A DNA stretch of 64,000 nt, taken from assembly GCA_003223295.1 (NCBI GenBank), contig QHYM01000104.1, positions 1-64,000 of the forward strand, given 5' to 3'. Within the stretch, counting starts at the first letter, position 1; each line of letters begins with the position of its first letter. Under the pieces are notes generated by a model. The model saw only the letters and a program-made list of their open reading frames with translations, had not been told where the DNA came from and searched no databases. This document shows positions 42,734-51,937 of the stretch, one piece after another. The stretch is from Acidobacteriota bacterium. GTDB lineage: Bacteria > Acidobacteriota > Terriglobia > Acidiferrales > UBA7541. The position numbers and the translations under genes were made by a program.

Positions 42734-44659
42734 CTAGCCCTCAATCGAGGGCTGCCATGCCAACTCCCGTTTTTCCGGAGTGTCCAGCTTTACAACACCG
42801 AACTTGCGAATATCCTTCAGCCAGCCTTCAATGAGAATCGTGCGGGTCAAAGAGATCATTGGAATCTCGTCTTCCCCCCGCCGGGCTTTTTGTAACGTTT
42901 CTATAAGACGTGCTGAGTCGACAATTCCAAGTGAGCCGATCACCATGTTCTGGGTCATTTCCATCAGTTTGGCCCAATCTCGGGAGACTGTTTTCATCGG
43001 CGCGCGCGCAACAAAGGCCTTCGTCTTGCGGTTCAAGATTTCGTCCGGAACGATCCCAGCAAGCGCCCGGCGCATCAAGGAACGCCGCTGCGCTGGCCGG
43101 ACCAACTGCTCTCGTGGGATGGCGTACATGAACTCGAGCAAGTCGCGGTCGAGATAGGGGTAGCGCTTTTCGTAGGCCGGTTCGAAAGACAGCGCGGTGT
43201 TGGCCAGTTGTCTGCGCAAGAAGTCGAAGGCTTCCACGTTGGCCTGAAGACTGGGGAGGGCACCGAACAGCCTGGTCCTTTTGCCATAACCAGTGAGGGC
43301 CGTCCAATTGCGCTTAACAAACCTTGGTTGTAACCAGGGAACCGGTCGAACGTACTCGGGGACTCCCAAAAGGGCCGATGGAAAGAAGTCCCTGACTGCG
43401 CCCCAGAACAATTGCAACCACGGTTTTCTTTTGGCCAGGGCCCAGGCTTTCAATTGGTGAGCTAGAGCCCCGAATCTAGCTCGGGCGAGAAGGTCCTGGA
43501 ATTCCGGTGAAGCGGTCGGCACGCCGCCCATTACCTCGTCACCGCCAGTACCGGAAAGCACCACGCGATTGCCTTGTGAAGTGAGGCAAGCCCTGAGCTG
43601 CGGAGAGCAGCGGCCATCCGAACCCGGGGTAGTGATAAAGCGGTCGTTCAGGGGAACGGCAGGTTCTTCGAGCCTTTCTGAGTCTTCCCGCACGCCGACG
43701 TCAACGTGCCAGCCAGTCCTGCCGCGCTTCTCTTCAATCTTTGTGAAGTAGGGCCGCTCGTTCCAGTTGGGTTCGGAGTCGTCGTAATTGGAGATGGTAT
43801 CGAGTCGAGGCGTTTCTGCCTGGCCACGAGCGATGATGCTATCCGCTACGCAGACAATCGAGGACGAATCTCGGCCACCGCTCAGCTCAGCGAGGATGGG
43901 GCTGTCGGAACGGAGATGACGCTGAACCGCCTTGAAAAAAACGGTGCGGAAATGCTCTTCGTACTCGGCGTCTGAGCGATAGCGAATTCTCTTTTGGGGA
44001 TCAAAATCCCAGTACTTACTGATCGTGCGCTTTCCAGGTGTCAGAAGCACTGACGAAGAAGGTGGCACGGAATGAATCCCCTGGCATGGCGTCACCTGCG
44101 GCGCTGGAAACACAGCCAGCCACCCGGCGATGAACTCTTCGTTGAGGGAGAAAGTCTTTCCGGCAAGCCTGACCAGTGGATCAAAGACGGTGCTCCAGGT
44201 CACCTGATGGGCGTCATAGAAGTAATAAAGGTTCCGCGTGCCAACGGGATCCTTAGCCAGGATGAGCGAGCGGTTATGAGGGTTCCAAATGGATAGCGCC
44301 CAATCTCCGATCAGTTTTCCAAAACAATTCGTGCCCCATCGTTCGTAGGCCGCGGCAGCGATGGCCACATCGGGAGAGGCCAGCCTCACAGAGTTATGCA
44401 ACCCGCGAATGAGTTCCGTTCGATTGTCCAGCCGCCCATCCCACGTGAGCACCGCGCTGGATGGAGATACATGAGGCTGAGTTTCCCGGCGTGATTCCTT
44501 TGTGGTTTGCAGTGCGCGATATAGGATTCTCACGCCGCCGTTGGAATACGTGTGGTTGCTGTCGGGCCCATAAGCGGCAAGAATTGAGGCGGCCTTTTCA
44601 AACTGCTCCTTGGTGGGAGGCTGGCCATCGAAATTCCACTTTCCAAACTGGACGCTCAT
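42734..44659 (-). CDS. Asparagine-synthetase-like lasso cyclase (C protein), copy 1
   Basis: This 641-residue paralogue of the neighbouring cyclase has N-terminus MSVQFGKWNFDGQPPTKEQF, again without the glutaminase Cys, and an ATP-binding loop ELSGGRDSSSIVC. The two proteins share their ends and most motifs (LLRAVRYPFMDRDLREFA in one, AYEKRYPYLDRDLLEFMYAI in the other). CGGAG precedes ATG 44659. Two cyclases for three precursors could mean two different rings, two steps, or a heteromeric synthetase. The sequence alone does not decide. Confidence 0.9.
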   Translation of the reverse strand: MSVQFGKWNFDGQPPTKEQFEKAASILAAYGPDSNHTYSNGGVRILYRALQTTKESRRETQPHVSPSSAVLTWDGRLDNRTELIRGLHNSVRLASPDVAIAAAAYERWGTNCFGKLIGDWALSIWNPHNRSLILAKDPVGTRNLYYFYDAHQVTWSTVFDPLVRLAGKTFSLNEEFIAGWLAVFPAPQVTPCQGIHSVPPSSSVLLTPGKRTISKYWDFDPQKRIRYRSDAEYEEHFRTVFFKAVQRHLRSDSPILAELSGGRDSSSIVCVADSIIARGQAETPRLDTISNYDDSEPNWNERPYFTKIEEKRGRTGWHVDVGVREDSERLEEPAVPLNDRFITTPGSDGRCSPQLRACLTSQGNRVVLSGTGGDEVMGGVPTASPEFQDLLARARFGALAHQLKAWALAKRKPWLQLFWGAVRDFFPSALLGVPEYVRPVPWLQPRFVKRNWTALTGYGKRTRLFGALPSLQANVEAFDFLRRQLANTALSFEPAYEKRYPYLDRDLLEFMYAIPREQLVRPAQRRSLMRRALAGIVPDEILNRKTKAFVARAPMKTVSRDWAKLMEMTQNMVIGSLGIVDSARLIETLQKARRGEDEIPMISLTRTILIEGWLKDIRKFGVVKLDTPEKRELAWQPSIEG

Positions 44660-44695
44660 TAGTTGGCTCCGCGATCCGCTCTGTTTAAGGATTTA

Positions 44696-45163
44696 CTAGC
44701 ACCTGTCGAGGACTGCATACATTCCTGGGGTGTACGACTTGTCGTTCACGACGCGGCCATCAACCTCGACCCAGGCATGCGCCTTGAACGGCATTTGTTG
44801 AGCGCCAATCACCATTTGCGCCGGCACACCGTACTTCTTGAGCAGACACGTTGCGACGGCGGAACGCTGCAAACACAGGGCTTCCTTCCAATACCAAATG
44901 CATGCCATATCCACCGCGTGACAGACTCGTTCGACGATATTGGGCGAAGCTTGGTTCTTGCCGACGGGGTACCTGCGTACCTTGCTGTAGAGGGCTGAAA
45001 AATTCTTGCGTGCCAAGTAGAAGTCAAAGTGTATGAGCTTCACGTAGGCCTGCAGTCCAAGGGGCAAGATCACAAGGGTTTCTTCCCGACGAGGACAGGC
45101 TGGCTCTGATGCTTGGCGGCTGTCGTCATGGGAAGCAAGCATGTTGTTGTGCATGCGGGTCAT
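44696..45163 (-). CDS. Lasso peptide biosynthesis B2 protein (transglutaminase-like leader peptidase)
   Basis: This cysteine protease has about 155 residues and the B2 signature. Cys97 is in EALCLQRSAVATCLLKKYG, His129 in KAHAWVEVDGRVVND, and Asp141 completes the triad. B2 enzymes cut the leader from lasso precursors after B1 presents them. I start at ATG 45163 because CGGAG lies six bases upstream; a GTG at 45181 lacks a site. The B1 partner is not fused or adjacent but may be the PqqD-like protein at 53377. The gene precedes the two cyclases in the same direction. Confidence 0.9.
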   Translation of the reverse strand: MTRMHNNMLASHDDSRQASEPACPRREETLVILPLGLQAYVKLIHFDFYLARKNFSALYSKVRRYPVGKNQASPNIVERVCHAVDMACIWYWKEALCLQRSAVATCLLKKYGVPAQMVIGAQQMPFKAHAWVEVDGRVVNDKSYTPGMYAVLDRC

Positions 45164-45462
45164 TTTTTCTCCGACCTTCACTCTTGTTGTGTTTTTGGGG
45201 CGGGCTGGAAAAACTGGGCAAAGCTAACTGAGAACGACTCTGAAGACACCGTGATGATTAGCGATGTGACCCTCCGGGGTCAATACAAGACAGTTCTCAT
45301 GCGCGGCCAAAATCTGAATGATTCGGCCATTTGTTAAGAAATGAATGAGAAATGGGAAGTTTATTCGCTTACTAGTACCACGAGGAATGCGCCGAAGAAA
45401 GGGATTTGCTGGAGCGAAACATCCAGTCCGAATTGATTTTCCGGGCACTGCTCCTGTGTGAA
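45164..45462. other. Gap between B2 and GH92 genes
   Basis: The gap of nearly 300 bases is A/T-rich in the middle. A 74-codon minus-strand frame lies within it, but I see no domain in it. It is long enough to hold a separate promoter for the B2-cyclase-precursor genes. Confidence 0.4.
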
Positions 45463-47790
45463 CTAAAAGCTTAACGATGGAGGAGCGGCGCTTTCTTGCG
45501 TGCAGAAATTCAAGTTTGGCTGGCTTCCCATGGTGAAGACTATCGTTGCTCCATTCGCGAGATCAGCGTGGCGGAACCATACTTTGGAATACGGCTGACC
45601 GTTGAAATGGATTGTTTGAATGTACTTGTCGCCTGGAGATGTTCGTTTTGCTTCGACGATGAGCTTTTTCCCGTTGTTCAATTCTATCTCTGCCCGGTCG
45701 AATAGCGGGGTGCCGAAAACATAGTTTCCGCTTACCGGATCAACAGGGTAGAAACCCAGCGCGCTGATGACGTACCAGGCGGACATTTGACCACAGTCTT
45801 CATTTCCCGCGAGTCCGTCGGGTTGGTTGTCGTACATTTTTTCGAGAAGGTACCACACGCGCTCTTGCGTTTTGTAAGGAGCGCCCGCGTAAGCATAGAG
45901 ATAGGCGATGTGGTGGCAAGGCTCGTTGCCATGCGCGTACTGGCCAACCATTCCCGCAATATCCGGAGGCGCATCTGGGGGAAGCTCCGAGCTTTGATTG
46001 AACAGGTCATCAAGCCGCTTCACAAAGTTTTCGTGGCCGCCAAACAATTCAATGCATCCCTTGACGTCGTGCTGGACGCCAAAAGTGGTTTCCCAGGAGT
46101 TGGCTTCCGTGTAGTCGTTCCATTTCTTGGAATGTCCCATGGCTCTCGGATCGAAAGGCTCCGCCCACTCTCCATTTTCGAGGCGCGCGCGGAGGAAGCG
46201 CTGCTTGGCGTCGAAGAGGTTGCGATAGTTCCGGGAGCGCTCGCGCAGCAGCTTGGCATCCTCCGTTGCGCCTACGGCCTGGGCAACATGCGCGACAGCC
46301 CAGTCGTCATAGGCATACTCGACGGTCTTGCTGGCGGATTCCTCTTCTTTGTCGGCGGGGATGTAACTCAGCTTTCGATAGAATCCTAGTCCGCGATAGT
46401 CGTCCTCCATGGCCCGCTTCCTCATGAGCCGGTAGGCTTTCGCCAAATCGATTCGCGGGAATTTCTTTGTGCAAGCCTCGGCGATAACAGGCGCGGAATG
46501 ATAGCCAGTCATGCAACCTGTTTCTTTTCCTTGCAGCGGCCAGACGGGCATCCCGGCCGGACTTTCTTCCGCCATGCGGATCAGGCAATTCACGAAATCG
46601 GGAACGCGATGGCCTTGGATGAGCGTGTATAGCGGATGCGTGGCGCGATAAGTGTCCCACAGAGAGAACGTACTGTAGTTGTGGAGGCCGGAGGGCAGTG
46701 AATGAACCTTGCCGTCCATGCCACGATACTGGCCGTCGACGTCGTCGAACAGAGTTGGGGCCAGCATCATGTGGTAGAGAGCTGTATAGAAGATTTCCTT
46801 TTGTTTGCGATTGGAGGTTGCGATTCGAATACGCGAAAGCTCCCGCTGCCAGGAGTGACGCGCCGCGAACCGGACATGATCAAAATCCCAACCGGGGATC
46901 TCGGCCTCCAAACTCTTCAATGCCGCTTCCGCGCTTACGCCGGAGAGACCGGTTTTGACAAAGATGACCTCTCCGGGTGATGTTTGATAACGAATCACGC
47001 ATTTAAGACGCCTTCCCTTGGCTTCTTTGGTCCCAGGGAACAGTTTAGCGTCGTCCGAGAAGACTACGAATTCCCTGAAAGGCTTGGAGAACTTCATCGC
47101 AAAGTAGATTTTGCGCCCACGAGCCCATCCCGCCGTGCTTCGTTCTCCAAGAATCGTATCGTTCTCTCTGGTTTTCAACTCAGCCGATAAGACGGTATCC
47201 GGAGAATTGCCGTAACAGTGAGCAAGGTCGAGGACGATGTGGCTGTCTTCATTTAGGGGAAAAGTGTACTTGTGAATGCCCGCCCGCTCCGTGGCGCTCA
47301 GTTCGGCGCGGATGTCGTAGTCCTTCAGAAGAACGGAATAATATCCGGGCTCAGCAACCTCATCGGCGTGATCGAAGCGGGAGCGGTAGCCTTCCTCGGG
47401 CTTTTCTCGCGTTCCCGGCACGATCTTTGTGCGTCCCGTGCGGGGCATGAGCAGCACATCGAGCATGTCCCCGACGCCAGTTCCGCTCAGGTGCGTGTGA
47501 CTAAAGCCCATGATGGAGCCGTCGGAGCGGTGGTATCCCGAACACCAGTCCCATCCATCGTTGAACGTGTCCGGCGAGAGCTGCACCATACCGAAGGGCA
47601 CGGTAGCGCCCGGATAAGTGTGTCCATGGCCTCCTGTGCCGATGGCAATCTTGACAAACTGCGTTAGGTCGTCTCCGGAAGCGGCTTCTGGCGTCGTGTC
47701 GGCTGGCGAGAGCGCATCGAGTCTTCCGCGCAAGCTCATCTCCCCAGTGAGAGCAAGCATCGAACCAAGCAAATCCCTTCTGGTAATCAT
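45463..47790 (-). CDS. GH92-family alpha-mannosidase
   Basis: This 775-residue exported glycosidase has a twin-arginine-like start (MITRRDLLGSMLALTG). Family hallmarks are TGGHGHTYPGATVPFGMVQL, GYHRSDGSIMGFSHTHLSG, HGNEPCHHIAYLYAYAG and GLAGNEDCGQMSAWYVISAL. GH92 enzymes are calcium-dependent inverting exo-alpha-mannosidases. The last motif usually reads GNDDCGQ; here the first Asp is Glu, a change at or next to the catalytic base, so activity should not be taken for granted. It follows the GH127 gene by five bases and is thus co-transcribed. Its place inside a RiPP locus is unusual. Confidence 0.92.
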   Translation of the reverse strand: MITRRDLLGSMLALTGEMSLRGRLDALSPADTTPEAASGDDLTQFVKIAIGTGGHGHTYPGATVPFGMVQLSPDTFNDGWDWCSGYHRSDGSIMGFSHTHLSGTGVGDMLDVLLMPRTGRTKIVPGTREKPEEGYRSRFDHADEVAEPGYYSVLLKDYDIRAELSATERAGIHKYTFPLNEDSHIVLDLAHCYGNSPDTVLSAELKTRENDTILGERSTAGWARGRKIYFAMKFSKPFREFVVFSDDAKLFPGTKEAKGRRLKCVIRYQTSPGEVIFVKTGLSGVSAEAALKSLEAEIPGWDFDHVRFAARHSWQRELSRIRIATSNRKQKEIFYTALYHMMLAPTLFDDVDGQYRGMDGKVHSLPSGLHNYSTFSLWDTYRATHPLYTLIQGHRVPDFVNCLIRMAEESPAGMPVWPLQGKETGCMTGYHSAPVIAEACTKKFPRIDLAKAYRLMRKRAMEDDYRGLGFYRKLSYIPADKEEESASKTVEYAYDDWAVAHVAQAVGATEDAKLLRERSRNYRNLFDAKQRFLRARLENGEWAEPFDPRAMGHSKKWNDYTEANSWETTFGVQHDVKGCIELFGGHENFVKRLDDLFNQSSELPPDAPPDIAGMVGQYAHGNEPCHHIAYLYAYAGAPYKTQERVWYLLEKMYDNQPDGLAGNEDCGQMSAWYVISALGFYPVDPVSGNYVFGTPLFDRAEIELNNGKKLIVEAKRTSPGDKYIQTIHFNGQPYSKVWFRHADLANGATIVFTMGSQPNLNFCTQESAAPPSLSF

Positions 47791-47795
47791 CTCGG

Positions 47796-49850
47796 TTATC
47801 CGCGCGACAAAGGTTTAGCAACAATACGGGGAAACACGGTAACCCTCAAGTGCGTCGCCCCGTAAGGAACAAGAGGGAGGAACTCCGTTTCTGCCGCTGC
47901 CGAACCCTCCGTTATTTTGGGAAGTGGCGGCGAGAATCTTTGATTGGCATCGTTCGGCGAAGCGGCTAGCCCCCATCCTTTGACTTTCTTCAAAGGGGCA
48001 ACAACGCTGATGGGCGGATCAATCCACGGATCATCGGTCACCCGTTTACGACTTACTTTTGCTTCGGCCGCCGCCAATCCGTAATTCCAGGGACTGTTAG
48101 CCCTGGCATTCCACTCAGGAAATTCTTGGGTCGACCACTTGGGCTCGACGACAGAAGACCATTCTTCCTTAATCGGCAGGGAATAGACGAGCGGCCCGTG
48201 TTCCACGCCCACGCCGTTGTCGGGCCAGGGGCTCAGAGTCGTTTTCATGGGCAAGACCAGGGAAATCTTGTCGCCCGGACGGAACTCGCGGTTGAGGCGG
48301 GCAAAACCATTCTTCACCGGAGGAAGGAGAAGCAGCTTTTCGTTCAAATAGAAGCGTGGAGCCGAGCACCATCCTGGGATTCGGAAAGACCAGGGAAAAG
48401 AAACCGGCTTATCCGATTTGAAAACAAAATGAATCTCCTCTTCAAAAGGATAGTTGGTCTGCTCGTGAATCTCGATGGCATGTTTTGTCAAGCCTACTTC
48501 CGCTTTCACTTGCGATGGACCATACAGCGTGGCGGCCAATCCTGCTATGTCAGCCTTCATCCACATGCGAATGGCGTAATTGGGGAAAATACGATGGACG
48601 TTTCCGCCGCAGCAGGCGACCTCTTGGCCCGAGTTCGGACGGTAGGACATCCAACCATTCCCGTACCTTAATACCGCATGACTGGAATTTTGCGTGGCCA
48701 ACATCTGATTCGCGCAGGAAAAGTATTGATGCGCCTTCCAGTCCTTCTTGATGGCTCCGAAAGCGGCGTTGAAGATTGCCCGTTCGATGCGATCACCCCA
48801 TATGCCATCGCCCGTGGCCATCAACAGATATCCCCAGGTCCAAGTGTGGTCAGCGATGCAGCACGTTTCATGGGAGTCGAGCGCGGTGATTCCGCGATAG
48901 TCTTCACTGGTGGAAGGAATGCCATCAATGAGCATGTGGTGATCGAAGACCCGTTGCTGCGCCGCCAGCGCAAAGCGCAAATGCTCCTTGTCTCCCGTAT
49001 ACATGTAGAGGATGGCGGGCAACTTGGCTTTTTCGATGTAGGTCACGCCATGGCCGTTAATCGGAGTGTTCGCGAAAACACGCTGGGGATGAAGATCTCC
49101 GGACTCGTAGTCTCCAGGTTCGGCGCTTAGCAGGAAATCCGCCCAGGCTTTCTTGGCCATGGCGAGCAGGCGTTCGTCACCAGTGTGCTCGTAGCACCAG
49201 AGCATCGCTTCGACATTGGTTACGTCGCGGGACGGACCGCCGTATGGAGCATGATCGGAGTGATAGTGCTTCTGGATGGCGGCAGCGATTGCCGGATCGC
49301 CCGTCGCTTCACCTTTGGCGGCCAGGGCTCGGAAGAATACGGTGTGCGGCCAGCGAAAGTTGTCCACTCGGGGATCGTCTTCTTTTCCATTTTTGGAGAG
49401 CGCCGGACCGAGATACCCGTCGGGGAAAACATGATCCCGGGTATAGTCCACCGGAGCCTGCGCCACCTGGAGCAACTGTTGGTTCCCGGTAACATAGGCA
49501 CAGCGCAGCGCGCCATCGATCCAATATCCTCTTTGCTCCCACGGCCACCAGGATTCCGCTTCCTCTTCGCCGGCCCAGTATGCTCCGGTGAAAGGCCACG
49601 ATACCTCCGGCAAATGCAGGCTTAATTGCTTGGCTTGTTTCTCCAGATAGAGACCGAGCCAGCCATCGGGCTTGACGGCTCCGGGCGCCAAGGATTGCAA
49701 CACGCGGTGACCCGCGCGCGCCTCTTTGGAGTTTTCATCGGAGGTTACAATCGAAGTTGTCAAAGCAGAAACCTTGGAGCTGAAATGTTGCAAGCCATGA
49801 AGCGCGGGAAAAGCAATCAGGGAACCCAAGAATTTCTTTCGTGTAATCAT
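47796..49850 (-). CDS. GH127-family beta-L-arabinofuranosidase-like enzyme
   Basis: This 684-residue exported protein starts MITRKKFLGSLIAFPALHG. It carries the GH127/DUF1680 alpha-barrel with GYWIDGALRCAYVTGN, DVTNVEAMLWCYEHTGDERL, the Glu-x-Cys pair in SHETCCIADHTWTWG and the adjacent cysteines in EVACCGGNVHRI. In HypBA1 these Glu and Cys residues bind zinc and form the Cys nucleophile, so the site looks complete. It is coupled to the GH92 gene. Together they could trim or remodel mannose and arabinose units made or removed in the same operon. Confidence 0.9.
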   Translation of the reverse strand: MITRKKFLGSLIAFPALHGLQHFSSKVSALTTSIVTSDENSKEARAGHRVLQSLAPGAVKPDGWLGLYLEKQAKQLSLHLPEVSWPFTGAYWAGEEEAESWWPWEQRGYWIDGALRCAYVTGNQQLLQVAQAPVDYTRDHVFPDGYLGPALSKNGKEDDPRVDNFRWPHTVFFRALAAKGEATGDPAIAAAIQKHYHSDHAPYGGPSRDVTNVEAMLWCYEHTGDERLLAMAKKAWADFLLSAEPGDYESGDLHPQRVFANTPINGHGVTYIEKAKLPAILYMYTGDKEHLRFALAAQQRVFDHHMLIDGIPSTSEDYRGITALDSHETCCIADHTWTWGYLLMATGDGIWGDRIERAIFNAAFGAIKKDWKAHQYFSCANQMLATQNSSHAVLRYGNGWMSYRPNSGQEVACCGGNVHRIFPNYAIRMWMKADIAGLAATLYGPSQVKAEVGLTKHAIEIHEQTNYPFEEEIHFVFKSDKPVSFPWSFRIPGWCSAPRFYLNEKLLLLPPVKNGFARLNREFRPGDKISLVLPMKTTLSPWPDNGVGVEHGPLVYSLPIKEEWSSVVEPKWSTQEFPEWNARANSPWNYGLAAAEAKVSRKRVTDDPWIDPPISVVAPLKKVKGWGLAASPNDANQRFSPPLPKITEGSAAAETEFLPLVPYGATHLRVTVFPRIVAKPLSRG

Positions 49851-50061
49851 CGCCGTTGGAAAACAAGGAGAGTGTTCCGGCCCGCCTCACAGGCGCAAGA
49901 CCGTGTGCTCTTTCTTGTCTTGTAGAGTTTCTCCCCATATGCACATAGACCCTTGAGGCAGGCTTTGTACCAAAGGCGAGAAGGAGATTTCTCCTGCCAA
50001 CGGGCGACCTGATCAGGGAGTCTTCTCCGCGTCCAAGGGTTTGCGCGCGGTCCTCAGTCAA

Positions 50062-50982
50062 TCATCCACTTTCCTCGAGGCAGAGTTCTTGAACGGACTC
50101 CCAAGTGCCATCGGGGGCTCGGGTGAATTCTCGCAAGAGCTCTGTGTCGGAGGTGATCGCCAGTCGTGACCCATCGGGCTTATCGTGAACAAACCAGTGG
50201 CGGCCAGTGCCCGGATAATACGGTGGCCCGATAGTTCCGTCGCAATTCAGTCGCAATGATTTCTCCTGGTGCGCACCCTTCAGGCACAATGTCTGACCCT
50301 TGAGGCGGTTGGTTTCCTCTTCGTTGATTTGTATGTGCCATCGGAAGGGAGGCTTGTAGCGGCCTTCGAAGAAATCAATGTTCGCGAATTTATGGTAAGG
50401 CTTCAGCCCGTGGGCCATGTAGAGGGGCACTTCGTAATCGAAAGTTCCGGTACCAAAGCCGACCCAGTTATAGCGGCGATCGAGCAATTCGAGTTTTAAG
50501 CCCATCCGGTGACGCGTGATATTCAGAGGAGTCTGATCGTACGGGTCGTAAGAGGGAACGCCGGGATTGGCGGTGACAAAACGTTCGGTTTCGCGGAGCC
50601 ATTCTTGGTGAGACTTGCGATTGAAGATCATGAGTCCTGCATTGAAGTACTCCTGGATGGGAATGTCCCAGTCTTTGCACGCGCGGATGACCATGGGATG
50701 AAGGCGCTCCGCAACGGCGACAACTGCATCTGTTTTTGCAAAACGCGGGGGATTCCAGGGTTTGAGGCACACCATATCGGAATCGAAGAACATTACCTGG
50801 TCATGGTCAACAAGATCGAATATTCTCAGCTTCAAATGATGCGAATAAGGAAGGCCTGAACTCGCAAGGTGCTCATCTCCCAGAATAATGGTCTTCACAC
50901 CGGTCATTTTTTCGATGGCCTGCGCGGCATGCTGCGCGAGCTTTGTGTAATATTCGCCGGTCCCGATGGTTACGCCGATCAT
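50062..50982 (-). CDS. GT8-like glycosyltransferase, copy 2
   Basis: This 306-residue GT-A-fold protein begins MIGVTIGTGEYYTKLAQHAA. It has the metal-binding DxD motif VMFFDSDMVCLKPW, then YFNAGLMIFNRKSHQEWLRE and DQTPLNITRHRMGLKLELLD, as in GT8-type nucleotide-sugar transferases. It is highly similar over its whole length to the gene just upstream. ATG 50982 is chosen because the frame before it (to 51201) lies antisense-like within the neighbour and has no homology. The acceptor is unknown. A 211-bp gap separates it from the GH127 gene. Confidence 0.88.
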   Translation of the reverse strand: MIGVTIGTGEYYTKLAQHAAQAIEKMTGVKTIILGDEHLASSGLPYSHHLKLRIFDLVDHDQVMFFDSDMVCLKPWNPPRFAKTDAVVAVAERLHPMVIRACKDWDIPIQEYFNAGLMIFNRKSHQEWLRETERFVTANPGVPSYDPYDQTPLNITRHRMGLKLELLDRRYNWVGFGTGTFDYEVPLYMAHGLKPYHKFANIDFFEGRYKPPFRWHIQINEEETNRLKGQTLCLKGAHQEKSLRLNCDGTIGPPYYPGTGRHWFVHDKPDGSRLAITSDTELLREFTRAPDGTWESVQELCLEESG

Positions 50983-51019
50983 TTGTGCCCCCTGCTTGGT
51001 CCTTGATGGCCGCGAGCGG

Positions 51020-51937
51020 CTAGGCGGCCGCCGGTTCCAGCCGCTGCACGGACTGCCAATGCTCGCCCTTGGCCAACTTGAATTCCTGCACGATTTGAGC
51101 TTCTGAGCAAAATGCCAGTGCCGGGTCGCCGGCGCGCTCGTGGACAAACCAGTACTGCGCGAAGCCGGGAAAATAGGGAGGGCCGATGGTCCCATCAGCA
51201 TTGAGATGGATTCTCATCTCTTCATCCCCCGTCTTCAGTCGCAGAGTGCGATTCTTGAGCTTGTTCATACTGTCTTCGTCAATTTTGATGTGCCAATTGA
51301 AAGGGGGCTTGTAGCGGCCTTCGAAGAAATCGATGTTCACGAACTTATTTTCGGGATGCAGGCCATGAGCCATGAAGACGGGCACTTCACAACTGAGCCG
51401 GCTGCCTCCGAAACCAATCCAGTTGTATCTTCGATCCAGCAACTCCAGTTTGAGACCGCGGCGATGACGAGTGATGTTCAAAGCCGCCTGGTCATAGGGA
51501 TCGTATTCGGCGAACTTCTGATCGGTTTGTACGAAACGTTCCGTCTCTCGAAGCCAGTCTTGATGGCACTTGCGATTTAGAATCAGAAGCCCCGCGTTGA
51601 AGTACTCATTCAAAGGGATCCGCCAATCTCGGGCGGTGCGGACATGCAGGGGACGAGCGCTCTCGGCCACGGCGACCAGCGCATCTTTCCTCGCGAGGCG
51701 TTCGGGCTTCCAGGGATTGAGGCAGACCATATCCGCGTCGAAATACAGCACGAATTCATCATCCACGAAATCGAACAGCCGCAACTTGAGATGGTGGGGA
51801 GCAGGAAGGCCTGAGGCAGTGAAGTGTTCATCGCCGAGGATGATGGTCTTCACGCCGATTTTTTCCTCGAGGGCGCGCGCGGCGAGTTTTGCGAGGCGGC
51901 TGTAATACTCACCGGTACCAATGGTGATTCCTATCAT
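51020..51937 (-). CDS. GT8-like glycosyltransferase, copy 1
   Basis: This 305-residue paralogue of the next gene starts MIGITIGTGEYYSRLAKLAA. It has DxD in VLYFDADMVCLNPW and the shared blocks YFNAGLLILNRKCHQDWLRE, LKLELLDRRYNWIGFG and NIDFFEGRYKPPFNWHIKID. Its ATG overlaps the stop of the upstream GT4 gene (ATGA, 51934-51937), so the three glycosyltransferases are coupled. GGAG lies a few bases before this ATG. The tandem pair probably arose by duplication and may add two related sugars. Confidence 0.88.
   Translation of the reverse strand: MIGITIGTGEYYSRLAKLAARALEEKIGVKTIILGDEHFTASGLPAPHHLKLRLFDFVDDEFVLYFDADMVCLNPWKPERLARKDALVAVAESARPLHVRTARDWRIPLNEYFNAGLLILNRKCHQDWLRETERFVQTDQKFAEYDPYDQAALNITRHRRGLKLELLDRRYNWIGFGGSRLSCEVPVFMAHGLHPENKFVNIDFFEGRYKPPFNWHIKIDEDSMNKLKNRTLRLKTGDEEMRIHLNADGTIGPPYFPGFAQYWFVHERAGDPALAFCSEAQIVQEFKLAKGEHWQSVQRLEPAAA

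Noticed and set aside
45224-45448. A 74-codon minus-strand frame between GH92 and B2, considered as a missing B1 gene
   Set aside because: It starts at a non-ATG codon without a ribosome site and shows no PqqD helix pattern; the PqqD-like protein at 53377 fits much better.
51020-51201. An N-terminal extension of the second GT8-like gene back to 51201
   Set aside because: The extension lies over the end of the paralogue in another frame and shares nothing with the first copy, which starts at the equivalent MIGITIG.
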